64,000 nucleotides of DNA from Agromyces lapidis (lineage in GTDB: Bacteria > Actinomycetota > Actinomycetes > Actinomycetales > Microbacteriaceae). The DNA is taken from contig NZ_WBIQ01000002.1 in assembly GCF_009749405.1 (NCBI RefSeq), positions 558,001 through 622,000 of the forward strand. Direction: 5' to 3'. The position numbers and the translations under genes were made by a program. The notes beneath the pieces were generated by a model, which did no database searches, was not told the DNA's origin, and worked only from the letters and a program-made list of their open reading frames with translations. Positions 9,256-18,296 of the stretch are shown here, in pieces; position 1 is the stretch's first letter, and every line of letters starts with the position of its first letter.

Positions 9256-11136
9256 ATGGCTCGCACGCTGAAGCTCGCCCGCCGGTACTGGGTCGTCACG
9301 CTGACGGTCGCGATCGGGGCGCTCGGCATCGTGCTCGCGCTCGCCGGCGCGGGCGCCGCCGTGCCGTGGATCTTCAGCGGCTACGCGCTCGTCGTCGCCG
9401 CCTGGCAGGCGGTCGGCATGGTCCGCGACATCCTCCGCGGCCACTGGGGCCTCGACATCCTCGCCATCACCGCGATCGTCGCGACCGTGCTCGTCGGCGA
9501 GTACATCGCCGCGCTCCTCGTGGTGCTGATGCTCACGGGGGGCGCCGCGCTCGAGGACTACGCGAATCGCCGCGCCAAGCGGGAGCTCGACGCGCTGCTG
9601 ACGCGCTCGCCGCAGCTCGCGCACCGCCTCGACGGCGACGACCTCGTCGACGTGCACGTCGACGAGGTGCGACCGGGCGATCGGCTGCTCGTGCGGCCGA
9701 GCGAGATCGTGCCCGTCGACGGCGAACTGCACTCGGCCGAGGCCGCCTTCGACGAGTCGTCGCTCACGGGCGAGAGCGTGCCGGCCGAGAAGCAGCGCGG
9801 CGACGCCGTGTTGAGCGGATCGGTGAACGGGCAGGCGGCCGTCGAGATCGTGGCCACCGCGACGGCCGGCGACAGCCAATACCAGCAGATCGTGTCGCTC
9901 GTCGCCCAGGCCGCCGAGTCGAAGGCGCCGGTCGTGCGACTGGCCGACCGCTACGCCGTGCCCTTCACGGTGTTCTCGCTCGCGCTCGCGAGCGTCGCAT
10001 GGTGGGTCTCGGGCGACCCGGTGCGATTCGCCGAGGTGCTCGTGCTCGCGACGCCGTGTCCGCTGCTCATCGCCGCGCCGGTGGCCTTCATCGGCGGCAT
10101 GAGCCGGGCCGCGCGCAACGGCGTGATCGTCAAGGGCGGGGGAGTGCTCGAGCTGCTCGCGCGGGCGAAGACCGCGGTGTTCGACAAGACGGGCACGCTC
10201 ACGCACGGGGCGCCGAAGCTCGTGGCGATCAGGCCCGAGTCCGGCTTCTCGGCCGACGAGCTGCTGGGCCTCGTCGCCTCGGCCGAGCAGTACTCCTCGC
10301 ACGTGCTCGCGGCCTCGATGATCGAGGCGGCGAAGCAGCAGGGGTTGTCGCTCGCGGAGGCCGAGTGGGCGCGCGAGGCCGCCACGAACGGGGTGACGGC
10401 GAAGCTCGGCGACCGCGAGGTGGTCGTCGGGAAGTTCGCGTTCGTGCGGGCGCAGGCCCCCGAGGCGCGGCGCACGGCCATCGCGCCGGGTGAACTCGCC
10501 GTGTACGTCGCGGTCGACGGGCGCTACGCCGGCGCCCTGCTCGCGAGCGACCGCCTGCGCGCGAACGCGAAGACGACGCTCGCGAGGCTCGACGAGCTCG
10601 GCGTGCACGACACGATGATGCTGACGGGCGACGCGCAGGCGACCGCCGACCACATCGCGGCGGAGCTGGGCATCACGCGCGTGCGCGCCGACTGCCTGCC
10701 GGGCGACAAGGTGCGCGAGGTCGCCGCGGTGGCCGCGCGGCCCGTCATCATGGTCGGCGACGGCGTGAACGACGCCCCCGTGCTCGCGGCCGCCGACGTC
10801 GGCATCGCCATGGGGGCGAAGGGGGCGACGGCGGCGAGCGAGTCGGCCTCGGCGGTGATCCTCGTCGACGACATCTCGCGGACGGCGAAGGCCGTCGAGA
10901 TCGGGCGCGACACCGTGCGCATCGCGCTGCAGAGCATCTGGATCGGGATCATCGTGAGCGTGGGGCTCATGATCATCGCGGCCTTCGGCGTGATTCCGGC
11001 GACGATCGGCGCCCTGCTCCAGGAAGTGGTCGACCTCATCGCGATCCTGGCGGCTCTGCGCGCCGTCGGCGGGCGGCTCGATGCGCGGGGCGAGGATCGC
11101 GCCGTGGCATCCGATTCACGCGTCGGCGTCGCGTAG
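9256..11136 (+). CDS. P1B-type heavy-metal ATPase with TPCP and QExxD motifs
   Basis: A 626-residue metal efflux ATPase with no N-terminal metal-binding domain. Motifs: actuator LTGES near 170, transmembrane metal motif TPCP (266-269), phosphorylation site DKTGT (Asp310), GDGVND near 501 and QEVVD (589-593) in a late helix. TPCP with QExxD is the combination described for the P1B-5 subgroup (the Nia protein of Sinorhizobium, linked to Ni and Fe). The usual C-terminal hemerythrin-like domain is absent, and the HP dipeptide that names the SEHPL motif reads SSHV (347-350). ATG 9256 fits homology. Substrate metal is inferred only. Confidence 0.88.
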   Translation: MARTLKLARRYWVVTLTVAIGALGIVLALAGAGAAVPWIFSGYALVVAAWQAVGMVRDILRGHWGLDILAITAIVATVLVGEYIAALLVVLMLTGGAALEDYANRRAKRELDALLTRSPQLAHRLDGDDLVDVHVDEVRPGDRLLVRPSEIVPVDGELHSAEAAFDESSLTGESVPAEKQRGDAVLSGSVNGQAAVEIVATATAGDSQYQQIVSLVAQAAESKAPVVRLADRYAVPFTVFSLALASVAWWVSGDPVRFAEVLVLATPCPLLIAAPVAFIGGMSRAARNGVIVKGGGVLELLARAKTAVFDKTGTLTHGAPKLVAIRPESGFSADELLGLVASAEQYSSHVLAASMIEAAKQQGLSLAEAEWAREAATNGVTAKLGDREVVVGKFAFVRAQAPEARRTAIAPGELAVYVAVDGRYAGALLASDRLRANAKTTLARLDELGVHDTMMLTGDAQATADHIAAELGITRVRADCLPGDKVREVAAVAARPVIMVGDGVNDAPVLAAADVGIAMGAKGATAASESASAVILVDDISRTAKAVEIGRDTVRIALQSIWIGIIVSVGLMIIAAFGVIPATIGALLQEVVDLIAILAALRAVGGRLDARGEDRAVASDSRVGVA

Positions 11137-11186
11137 ATCACGAATCGGTAACGCAGGCGCGAAGTCGTGTCGAACACTTGCGTCTG

Positions 11187-11213
11187 GTTTGTTCGTAAGG
11201 TTTACTAACAAAC
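11187..11213. promoter_or_regulatory. 27-bp imperfect palindrome, likely ROK operator
   Basis: GTTTGTT and AACAAAC arms flank an inner GTAA...TTAC dyad, so most of 27 bp is symmetric. It abuts the GTG start of the ROK repressor, so binding would block transcription of the repressor and probably of the amino-sugar operon behind it. Confidence 0.7.
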
Positions 11214-12440
11214 GTGACTGCAACGGATGCGCAGCGAGGCCCGGTCACCACGGAGCCGACGCCCCCCACCTCGGTGGCGCATTCCGACCTGCTCACCGTG
11301 CCGTTCGCCGGCGCCCCGATCTTCACCCGCTCGCGCGCGCTCCGGCCCACCGGCAAGGTGCTGCCCGAGCACGCTCGCAGCCACAATCGCGCCCTCGTGC
11401 TGCAGACGCTCTACAGCTCGGGCGCCCAGAGCCGTGCCGACATCGCCCGAGAGACGGGCCTGACCCGCGTCACGGTCTCCGACCTCGTGGCCGAGCTCAT
11501 CTCCGAGGGGCTCGTCGTCGAACTCGGCCAGCGCGAAGACGCCCGGCCCGGCAAGCCCGCCACCCTCATCGACGTCGCCCGCGACGCGTTCCAGATCATC
11601 GGCCTCGACCTCTCCGAGCACGAGGTGTTCCGCGGCGCCGTCACCGCGCTCGACGGCACCATCGCCGAGCGCGCCGAGCTCGCCCGCGACGGTGCGACCG
11701 GCGAGGAGGCCGTCCGGCTCGTCGAGGCGCTCGTCGACCGGCTGCTCGGTCTCACGACCATTCCGGTGCTCGGCATCGGCGTCGGCTCGCCCGGTGTGGT
11801 CGACCCGCTCGGCGTCGTGCGCTCGGCCCCCAACCTCGGCTGGGTCGACCTGCCGCTGCAGGAGCGCCTCGCCGCCCGAACCGACCTCCCCGTGCACGTC
11901 GCGAACGACGCGAACGTCGCGATCCTCGCCGAGCACGGCGAGACCGCGCCCGGCGAGCTGCTGCTCGTCAAGGTCGGGCACGGTGTCGGCGCCGGACTCA
12001 TCGTCGGCGGCCGCCCCGTCATCGGCGGCGGATTCGCCGCGGGCGAGATCGGCCACGTCGTCGTCGGCACCGACGGCGGCCCGCGATGCGCGTGCGGCAA
12101 GGACGGATGCCTCGAAGCCTGGGTCGCCGAGCCCCGCCTCCGGGCTCAGCTCGAGGCGGTCGGCGCCGACCGCGAGGTGATCCTGCATGAGGCGGGCCGC
12201 CGGCTCGGCATCGTGCTCGCGCCGGTCGTCGGCGCCCTCAATCTGACGGAGGTCGTGCTCAGCGGCCCCGCCGATCTGCTCGACGGAGCCTTCCACGAGG
12301 CGACCGTCGACACGCTCCGGAAGCGGACGATGGCGGAACTCAACCGTGATCTGAGGCTCCGGATGTCCGAGCAGGCTGAGGACATCGTCCTCCGCGGCGC
12401 GGCCGTCATGGTCCTCTCCGGACAACTCGGAGTCTCGTGA
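11214..12440 (+). CDS. ROK-family transcriptional repressor
   Basis: A 408-residue NagC/XylR-type regulator: a winged helix-turn-helix at about 58-105 (SRADIARETGLTRVTVSDLV) and a C-terminal sugar-kinase-like ROK domain with GVGAGLIVGG, GEIGH and the zinc motif CACGKDGC. Such proteins release DNA when a sugar or sugar phosphate binds. The GTG start is directly preceded by a 27-bp palindrome. The gene is 68 nt upstream of the binding-protein gene, suggesting it controls itself and the following amino-sugar genes. Its ligand is probably GlcNAc, a chitooligosaccharide or a phosphate of these, from context. Confidence 0.92.
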   Translation: MTATDAQRGPVTTEPTPPTSVAHSDLLTVPFAGAPIFTRSRALRPTGKVLPEHARSHNRALVLQTLYSSGAQSRADIARETGLTRVTVSDLVAELISEGLVVELGQREDARPGKPATLIDVARDAFQIIGLDLSEHEVFRGAVTALDGTIAERAELARDGATGEEAVRLVEALVDRLLGLTTIPVLGIGVGSPGVVDPLGVVRSAPNLGWVDLPLQERLAARTDLPVHVANDANVAILAEHGETAPGELLLVKVGHGVGAGLIVGGRPVIGGGFAAGEIGHVVVGTDGGPRCACGKDGCLEAWVAEPRLRAQLEAVGADREVILHEAGRRLGIVLAPVVGALNLTEVVLSGPADLLDGAFHEATVDTLRKRTMAELNRDLRLRMSEQAEDIVLRGAAVMVLSGQLGVS

Positions 12441-12462
12441 GGGACTCCAGGCACCAAGGGTG

Positions 12463-12480
12463 ACAGCGAACCCCCGCTGT
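12463..12480 (+). other. Small hairpin between ROK gene and binding-protein gene
   Basis: A 6-bp stem (ACAGCG / CGCTGT) with a 6-nt loop followed by TTTCC. It could attenuate or process the transcript. The evidence is weak. Confidence 0.3.
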
Positions 12481-12508
12481 TTCCCCACCCCATGAAAGGA
12501 AACGACAA

Positions 12509-13753
12509 ATGAGGAAACTCGGCATTGTGGCGCTCGGCGCTGCTGCTGCCCTGACCCTCGCCGGTTGCAGCACCGGTGGTGGGAACGAGTCGGCCGACGG
12601 TGGCGACATCACGGTCTGGGTCGTCGGAAGCGACACCCCTGAGGACGCGCGCGCCTACCTCAAGGACACCTTCGAGTCGGAGAACGACGGTTGGACCCTC
12701 ACGGTCGAGGAGAAGACCTGGGCCGACGTGAGCGACACCTACGCAGCTGCGCTCCAGTCGAACGACTCGCCCGACGTGGTCGAGGTCGGCAACACCCAGA
12801 CGGCGAGCTTCGCCGACCAGGGCCTGTTCCTCCCGCTCGACGACTTCAACAGCGACGACTACCTGCCCGGTCTCGTCGAGTCGGCGACGTACGACGGCGA
12901 GCTCTACGCCGCGCCGTACTACGCCGGTGGCCGCATCGTGTTCTACAGCAAGCAGATCCTCGGCGACACCCCCGTGCCGACGACGCTCGACGAGTACGTC
13001 GCCACCGGCAAGGAGCGCCGCACCGACACCGTCTCGGGCATCTGGGCTCCGGGCCGCGACTGGTACAACGCGCTTCCCTACGTCTGGGCGCACGGCGGAT
13101 TCATCGCCGAGCAGGACGGCGACGAGTGGAAGGCCGGCTTCTCCAGCGAAGGCGGCGTCGAGGGTCTGACCCAGCTCCAGGACGTCTACCTCAACGCCTC
13201 GAACGCGGCGAAGGACGGCGACGAGACCGACCCGCAGGTGCCGTTCTGCGCCGGTGAAGACGTCTTCCTCTCGGCTCCCGCGTGGGTGCAGTGGTCGATC
13301 ACCGCTCCGGCCGACGCCGAGGCTCCCGGCTGCCCCGACACCTACGGTTCGGACCTGACGGCGTTCGCGCTGCCGGGCCTCGAGGCGGGCGAGACCGCGC
13401 CGATCTTCGCCGGTGGCTCGAACATCGCCGTCGCGACGAAGAGCGCGAACCCCGAGCAGGCTCGCGCCGCGCTCGACATCATGGCGAGCGCCGGCTACCA
13501 GGATCTCCTGGCCGCCGGTGGCCTGACCCCGGGCCTCACCGCTTCGGCGGAGAACCTGCCCGACACCGAGATCGCGAAGGCCCAGGCCGTTGCGCTCGAG
13601 AACTCGAAGGTGACCCCGACCACCCCGAAGTGGGCCGAGGTCGAGGCTGCGCAGATCATCCAGGAGGCGCTCGTGAAGATCGCCCAGGGTGGCGACGTGG
13701 CGGCCATCGCGGCCGACCTCGACGCGCAGATCGAGGAGATCCTCAACAGCTAG
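12509..13753 (+). CDS. Amino-sugar ABC transporter, substrate-binding lipoprotein
   Basis: A 414-residue extracytoplasmic sugar-binding protein (family 1). The signal peptide ends in the lipobox LAGC (Cys20), so it is lipid-anchored outside the membrane. AAAGGAAA lies 7 nt before the ATG. It is followed by two permease genes and then by GH3 hexosaminidase, ROK kinase and NagB genes. I therefore infer import of GlcNAc or chitooligosaccharides, as for the NgcE and DasA systems, although sequence alone does not fix the ligand. No ATPase gene is present; actinobacteria often use one shared MsiK-type ATPase encoded elsewhere. Confidence 0.92.
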   Translation: MRKLGIVALGAAAALTLAGCSTGGGNESADGGDITVWVVGSDTPEDARAYLKDTFESENDGWTLTVEEKTWADVSDTYAAALQSNDSPDVVEVGNTQTASFADQGLFLPLDDFNSDDYLPGLVESATYDGELYAAPYYAGGRIVFYSKQILGDTPVPTTLDEYVATGKERRTDTVSGIWAPGRDWYNALPYVWAHGGFIAEQDGDEWKAGFSSEGGVEGLTQLQDVYLNASNAAKDGDETDPQVPFCAGEDVFLSAPAWVQWSITAPADAEAPGCPDTYGSDLTAFALPGLEAGETAPIFAGGSNIAVATKSANPEQARAALDIMASAGYQDLLAAGGLTPGLTASAENLPDTEIAKAQAVALENSKVTPTTPKWAEVEAAQIIQEALVKIAQGGDVAAIAADLDAQIEEILNS

Positions 13754-13767
13754 CCTGTTGAGCCCCG

Positions 13768-13801
13768 GCGGGGGCGGAGTCCCACACAGCTCCGCCCCCG
13801 C
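13768..13801 (+). terminator. Hairpin after the binding-protein gene
   Basis: A 12-bp perfect GC stem (13768-13779 with 13790-13801), 15 nt after the stop. In sugar ABC operons such intergenic hairpins raise binding-protein expression over the permeases by partial termination or 3' protection. Confidence 0.75.
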
Positions 13802-13892
13802 TTCCCTGCAACGAACTCGACCGGCGCCGGTGCCGCGAGACGTACCATCAGTCATACCCCGCGTCCCCCCGCGGACACCCGGAGGAAGAGCC

Positions 13893-14879
13893 ATGAGCGC
13901 AACCCTCGCCGAGCCTGACGCAACGCCGCGCACGCCGACCACGAAACCGCCCCGTCCCCCCAAGGGCGCCCCCACCGCACCTCGCAGGAAGAAGCCGGTG
14001 CAGTGGGCCCCCTGGGCGCTGCTCGCCCCGAGCATCGCGCTCCTCGTCGTGATGGTCGTCTACCCGACGATCGTGATGCTCGTCACCTCGTTCACGAACC
14101 TCGAGATCAAGAACAAGATGCTGGGCACGTCGCCCGACTTCGTCGGGTTCGACAACTACATCGAGATCTTCACCGACTCGCAGTTCCCGCAGGTGCTCGC
14201 CCGGAGCCTCGGCCTCATGGTCGTGCTCACCGTCCTCATCGTCGTGTTCGGCATGCTCATCGCGCTGACCATGACGAAGCTCTCGAAGGCCTGGCGCCTC
14301 GCGGTGTCCGTCTCGCTCCTCTTCGCGTGGGCGATGCCGCCGCTGGCCGCCACCGTCGTCTGGGGGTGGATGTTCGACACCGACTACGGCGTCATCAACT
14401 GGGCCCTCAACACCATCACCGGCACGCAGGACTGGCGCGGTCACGGCTGGCTCGAGAACCCCTGGTCCTTCATGATGGTGCTCGTCATCATCGTCACGTG
14501 GCAGAGCATCCCGTTCGCCGCGATCACCTTCTACGCCGGACTCGGCCAGGTGCCCGAGGAGGTCATCGAGGCCTCGTCGCTCGATGGCGCCAGTGCGTGG
14601 CAGCGGTTCCGGCTCATCGTCCTGCCGTACATGCGCAACGTGATCACGGCCGTGCTCGTGCTCGAGACCATCTGGAACCTGCGCATCTTCACGCAGGTGT
14701 ACGCGCTGCAGCAGCAGGGCGGCCTTGCGAGCGAGACCAACGTGCTCCCGACTTACCTGTTCCGGCAGGGGCTCGGCGAGTTCGGCACCACGGCGGCCAT
14801 CGGCGTGTTCATGGTGATCCTGCTCATGGCCATCTCCTACTTCAACGTCCGCAACTCCCTGAAGGATGAAGAGCTGTGA
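13893..14879 (+). CDS. Sugar ABC transporter permease (MalF type)
   Basis: A 328-residue inner-membrane permease with a Pro-rich cytoplasmic N-terminus, six predicted helices starting near residue 47, and the EAA loop at VIEASSLDGASAWQRFRLIVLP for coupling to the ATPase. The ATG at 13893 has GGAGGAAG 7 nt upstream. The stop overlaps the next permease start as GTGA. Together they form the channel for the preceding binding lipoprotein. Confidence 0.94.
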   Translation: MSATLAEPDATPRTPTTKPPRPPKGAPTAPRRKKPVQWAPWALLAPSIALLVVMVVYPTIVMLVTSFTNLEIKNKMLGTSPDFVGFDNYIEIFTDSQFPQVLARSLGLMVVLTVLIVVFGMLIALTMTKLSKAWRLAVSVSLLFAWAMPPLAATVVWGWMFDTDYGVINWALNTITGTQDWRGHGWLENPWSFMMVLVIIVTWQSIPFAAITFYAGLGQVPEEVIEASSLDGASAWQRFRLIVLPYMRNVITAVLVLETIWNLRIFTQVYALQQQGGLASETNVLPTYLFRQGLGEFGTTAAIGVFMVILLMAISYFNVRNSLKDEEL

Positions 14880-15835
14880 GCATCAGTCCTGGAATGCAGC
14901 TCGCCGAAGAGCCCGGCTCGATCGCGGCCGAGACCCGCGCCGCCACCACCATCGGCGACGGCGGCCGCCTCGGCCGTCGCGCCGGCCGCCGCAGGGGCCT
15001 CCTCGGCCGCCTCGGCCTCAACATCTGGGCGCTCGTCATCATCGTGTGCTCGATCTTCCCGGTCTACTGGATGGTGAACATGTCGTTCACCCCGTCCAAC
15101 CAGATCATCAGCCGCAACCCGAGCCTGCTGCCGCTCGACTTCACGTTCAAGAACTACATCACGGCGTGGACGCGCGAGGCGGCACCGGGCCAGACCGACT
15201 TCCCGCACGCGCTCATCTCGAGCATCACCGTGGGGCTCGCCGTCGTCGTCGTCTGCGCGATCCTCGCCTTCCTCGCGTCGATCGCCCTCGCACGATTCGC
15301 GTTCCGCGGCCGGGTGTTCTTCATCGTCGCCGTGCTCGTCGTGCAGATGGTGCCCGGCGAGGCGATGATGTTCACGATCTACAACATGATCGACGACTGG
15401 CGCCTCATGAACACGCTCCTCGGCCTGTTCATCGTGCACCTGGCCGCCGTGGTGCCGTTCACGATCTGGACCCTGCGCGGCTTCGTGAAGGGCGTGCCCG
15501 CCGAGCTCGAGGAGGCCGCGATGATCGACGGCTGCACGAAGGCGCAGGCGTTCTGGAAGGTCACCTTCCCGCTCATGGCGCCCGCCCTCGTCTCCACCGG
15601 CATCTTCGCCTTCATCCAGAGCTGGAACGAGTTCCTGATGGCGCTCCTCCTGCTCAAGGGCTACAACCTCACCCTTCCGCCGTGGCTCAACTCGTTCCAG
15701 TCGGCCACCGAGGCGACGAACTGGGGCGCGGTGATGGCGGGCTCGACGCTCATCGCCCTCCCCGTCGTCATCTTCTTCCTCTTCGTGCAGGGCCGCATGG
15801 TCGGCGGCCTCGTGAACGGGGCCGTCAAGGGATGA
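14876..15835 (+). CDS. Sugar ABC transporter permease (MalG type)
   Basis: A 319-residue inner-membrane permease, the second half of the channel. The N-terminus of about 45 residues is cytoplasmic and Arg/Gly-rich, then six helices follow. The EAA motif is ELEEAAMIDGCTKAQAFWKV, followed by FPLMAPAL. The GTG start overlaps the upstream stop by 4 nt, and its own stop overlaps the GH3 gene start, so the operon is tightly coupled. Confidence 0.94.
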   Translation: MSISPGMQLAEEPGSIAAETRAATTIGDGGRLGRRAGRRRGLLGRLGLNIWALVIIVCSIFPVYWMVNMSFTPSNQIISRNPSLLPLDFTFKNYITAWTREAAPGQTDFPHALISSITVGLAVVVVCAILAFLASIALARFAFRGRVFFIVAVLVVQMVPGEAMMFTIYNMIDDWRLMNTLLGLFIVHLAAVVPFTIWTLRGFVKGVPAELEEAAMIDGCTKAQAFWKVTFPLMAPALVSTGIFAFIQSWNEFLMALLLLKGYNLTLPPWLNSFQSATEATNWGAVMAGSTLIALPVVIFFLFVQGRMVGGLVNGAVKG

Positions 15836-17364
15836 GCACCGAGAACCAGACCGGTGCGGCCGCACAGCTGCACCGGGACATCCTGACGACCCTGCTGCCG
15901 GGCTTCGACGGCCCGGTCGCCCCCGACTGGGTGCTCGCGCGACTGCGCGACGGCCTCGGCGGCGTGTGCCTCTTCGGCGAGAACGTCGTCGATCCCGAGC
16001 AGCTGCGGGCGCTCAATGAGAGCCTCCGCGGGGCGAATCCCGAGGCCGTCATCGCGATCGACGAGGAGGGCGGCGACGTCACCCGGCTGTTCTACGACCG
16101 CGGTGCGCCGTTCCCCGGCAACGCCGTGCTCGGCCGCATCGACGAGCTCGAGCTCACTCGCCGCGTCGCGGCGGAGGTGGGGCGCGCCCTCGCGGCCACC
16201 GGCTGCACGGTGACGTTCGGCCCCGACGTCGACGTCAACGCCAACCCCGACAACCCGGTCATCGGCGTGCGCAGCTTCGGCGACGACCCCGTGCTCGTCG
16301 CCCGGCACTCGGCCGCGTGGGTCGAGGGGCTGCAGCAGACGGGCATCGCCGCGAGCGCGAAGCACTTCCCGGGCCACGGTGACACGGCGACCGACTCGCA
16401 CCTCGCGCTGCCCGTCGTCGACGTGCCGCTCGAGACGCTGCGCGAGCGCGAGCTCGTGCCGTTCCGCGCGGCGATCGAGGCGGGCACCCGCACGATCATG
16501 ACCTCCCACATCCTGATCCCGCAGCTCGATGCTGAGGCTCCGGCCACCCTCTCCCCGCACATCCTGCACAGCCTGCTCCGCGGGGAGCTGGGTTTCGTGG
16601 GCGTCATCGTCACCGATGCCCTCGACATGAAGGGGGCGAGCGGCGCGCACGGCATTCCCGAAGCCGCAGTGCGCGCCCTCGCCGCCGGGTGCGATCTGCT
16701 CTGCATCGGCTCGAAGAACACCGACCCGCAACTCGATGAGATCGTCGCGGCGATCGTCGAGGCGATCGATGCGGGCCGGTTGCCGGCCGATCGGGTCCGG
16801 GACGCGGCGGCTCGGGTGCGCGCTCTGGCCGCGACGGCTCCCGCGGTGCCCGAGGGTCCGGTGGCGCCCGACGTGATCGAACCCGCCCACGACGACGAGG
16901 AGATCGCCCGGGTGGTCGCCTCCTTCGAGGTCGCCGACTCCGTGCGGGGGCGTCTGCTCGGGGCACCCGGCGTCGGCACGGTCGTGCGCGTCGACACGGT
17001 GGCGAACATCGCCATCGGCTTCGCACCGTGGGGGCCCTTCGCCGCCGAGGCCGTCGCCCCGCAGCCGTCGTGGCTCAGCCGCGCCGAGCTCGTGCCGGTC
17101 GCACCCGGCGAGGTGCTCGACGATCCGGCCGCGCTCGCCGGCCCAGTGCTCGTCGTCGGCAAGGACCTGCACCGCCACGCCTTCGCCCGCGAGGCGATCG
17201 ACGCGATCCGCGCCGTGCGCCACGACGTCGTGACGATCGACATGGGCTGGCCGTCGCACGACCGCGGCTACGCGGACGTGGCGACCTACGGCGCCTCGCG
17301 CCTGCTCGGCGACGCGGTGCTCGCGTTCGTCGACGGCGCGCTCGCACCCGTGGGCGCGCGGTGA
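15832..17364 (+). CDS. GH3 beta-N-acetylhexosaminidase (NagZ-like)
   Basis: A 510-residue glycoside hydrolase family 3 enzyme without a signal peptide, so cytoplasmic. It has the NagZ signature AKHFPGHGDTATDSH (176-190); Asp188 and His190 form the acid/base dyad of NagZ-type enzymes, and Asp262 in TDALDMKG is the likely nucleophile. The residues beyond about 330 form a smaller C-terminal domain. It would cleave beta-linked GlcNAc from imported chitooligosaccharides or muropeptide-derived sugars. Both ends overlap neighbours (ATGA with the permease, GTGA with the ROK kinase). The position inside an import operon favours oligosaccharide breakdown over cell-wall recycling. Confidence 0.93.
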   Translation: MSTENQTGAAAQLHRDILTTLLPGFDGPVAPDWVLARLRDGLGGVCLFGENVVDPEQLRALNESLRGANPEAVIAIDEEGGDVTRLFYDRGAPFPGNAVLGRIDELELTRRVAAEVGRALAATGCTVTFGPDVDVNANPDNPVIGVRSFGDDPVLVARHSAAWVEGLQQTGIAASAKHFPGHGDTATDSHLALPVVDVPLETLRERELVPFRAAIEAGTRTIMTSHILIPQLDAEAPATLSPHILHSLLRGELGFVGVIVTDALDMKGASGAHGIPEAAVRALAAGCDLLCIGSKNTDPQLDEIVAAIVEAIDAGRLPADRVRDAAARVRALAATAPAVPEGPVAPDVIEPAHDDEEIARVVASFEVADSVRGRLLGAPGVGTVVRVDTVANIAIGFAPWGPFAAEAVAPQPSWLSRAELVPVAPGEVLDDPAALAGPVLVVGKDLHRHAFAREAIDAIRAVRHDVVTIDMGWPSHDRGYADVATYGASRLLGDAVLAFVDGALAPVGAR

Positions 17365-18296
17365 GGCTCGGCATCGACATCGGCGGCACCAAGACCGCGG
17401 CGGTCGCGCTCGCCGAGACGGGCGAACTGAGCGACCAGGTGCGAATGCCGACCGGGTTCGGCGCCGAGGCCGTCGTCGAGACGGCGCTGCGCACCGTCGA
17501 ACGGATGGCGGAGCTCTCGGGCATCGGCCAGGCCGCGTTCTCGTCGATCGGCATCGGGATCCCCGGTGCGGTCGACACCGTCACGGGCCGCGTCGCGCAC
17601 GCCGTGAACCTCGGGCTGGAGGGACTCGACCTCGGGCCCCGGCTCGCCGACCGGCTGGGCGTCGACGTGCGCATCGAGAACGATGTGAAGGCTGCGGCCC
17701 TCGGTGCGCATCACCTCCTCGCGGCGCACGGGGCGTCCGCCCCGTCGGCCGATCGCTCGATGGCCTACCTCAACCTCGGCACCGGCCTCGCGGCCGGGAT
17801 CGTGCAGGGCGGCCGTCTGCTGCGCGGCGGCCACGGCGTGGCGGGCGAGATCGGGCACATCCCGATCGATCCGGCGGGCGAGCTCTGCGGCTGCGGCCAG
17901 CGGGGCTGCCTCGAGACCGTGGCCTCCGGCTCGGCGATCGCGCGCATGTGGCCGTCCGAGGCCGAGCTGCCCGCCCGCGAGCTCTTCGACCGGGCCGAGG
18001 CGGGCGATGCCGAGGCGATCCGCGTCCGCGAGCGCTTCCTCTCCGGCGTGGCAGCGGCGGTGCGCCTGCTCGTGCTCACGACCGACGTCGACGAGGTCGT
18101 GATCGGGGGCGGGCTCGCCGCTCTCGGCGACCCGCTCGTCGACGGAACTCGCCGTATCCTGAACAGGTGGGCCGCCGACTCGGCGTTCCTCGCCTCTCTC
18201 GGGCTCGCGGAGCGGGTCCGGGTCATTCCCCTCGGATTTCCGGCAGCCGCCGTGGGCGCTGCCCTGGTAGGAGTTGCGCAATGGCAGAAGTCGTAG
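17361..18296 (+). CDS. ROK-family sugar kinase (probable GlcNAc kinase)
   Basis: A 311-residue kinase with the phosphate-binding loop DIGGTK (6-11), the catalytic ENDVKAAALGAH segment, GEIGHIPI and the zinc motif CGCGQRGC. Unlike the ROK repressor at 11214 it has no DNA-binding domain, so it is an enzyme. Placed between the GH3 hexosaminidase and NagB, it most likely makes GlcNAc-6-phosphate from the GlcNAc released inside the cell; glucose is a possible alternative. The GTG start overlaps the GH3 stop and its 3' end overlaps nagB by 16 nt. Confidence 0.92.
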   Translation: MRLGIDIGGTKTAAVALAETGELSDQVRMPTGFGAEAVVETALRTVERMAELSGIGQAAFSSIGIGIPGAVDTVTGRVAHAVNLGLEGLDLGPRLADRLGVDVRIENDVKAAALGAHHLLAAHGASAPSADRSMAYLNLGTGLAAGIVQGGRLLRGGHGVAGEIGHIPIDPAGELCGCGQRGCLETVASGSAIARMWPSEAELPARELFDRAEAGDAEAIRVRERFLSGVAAAVRLLVLTTDVDEVVIGGGLAALGDPLVDGTRRILNRWAADSAFLASLGLAERVRVIPLGFPAAAVGAALVGVAQWQKS

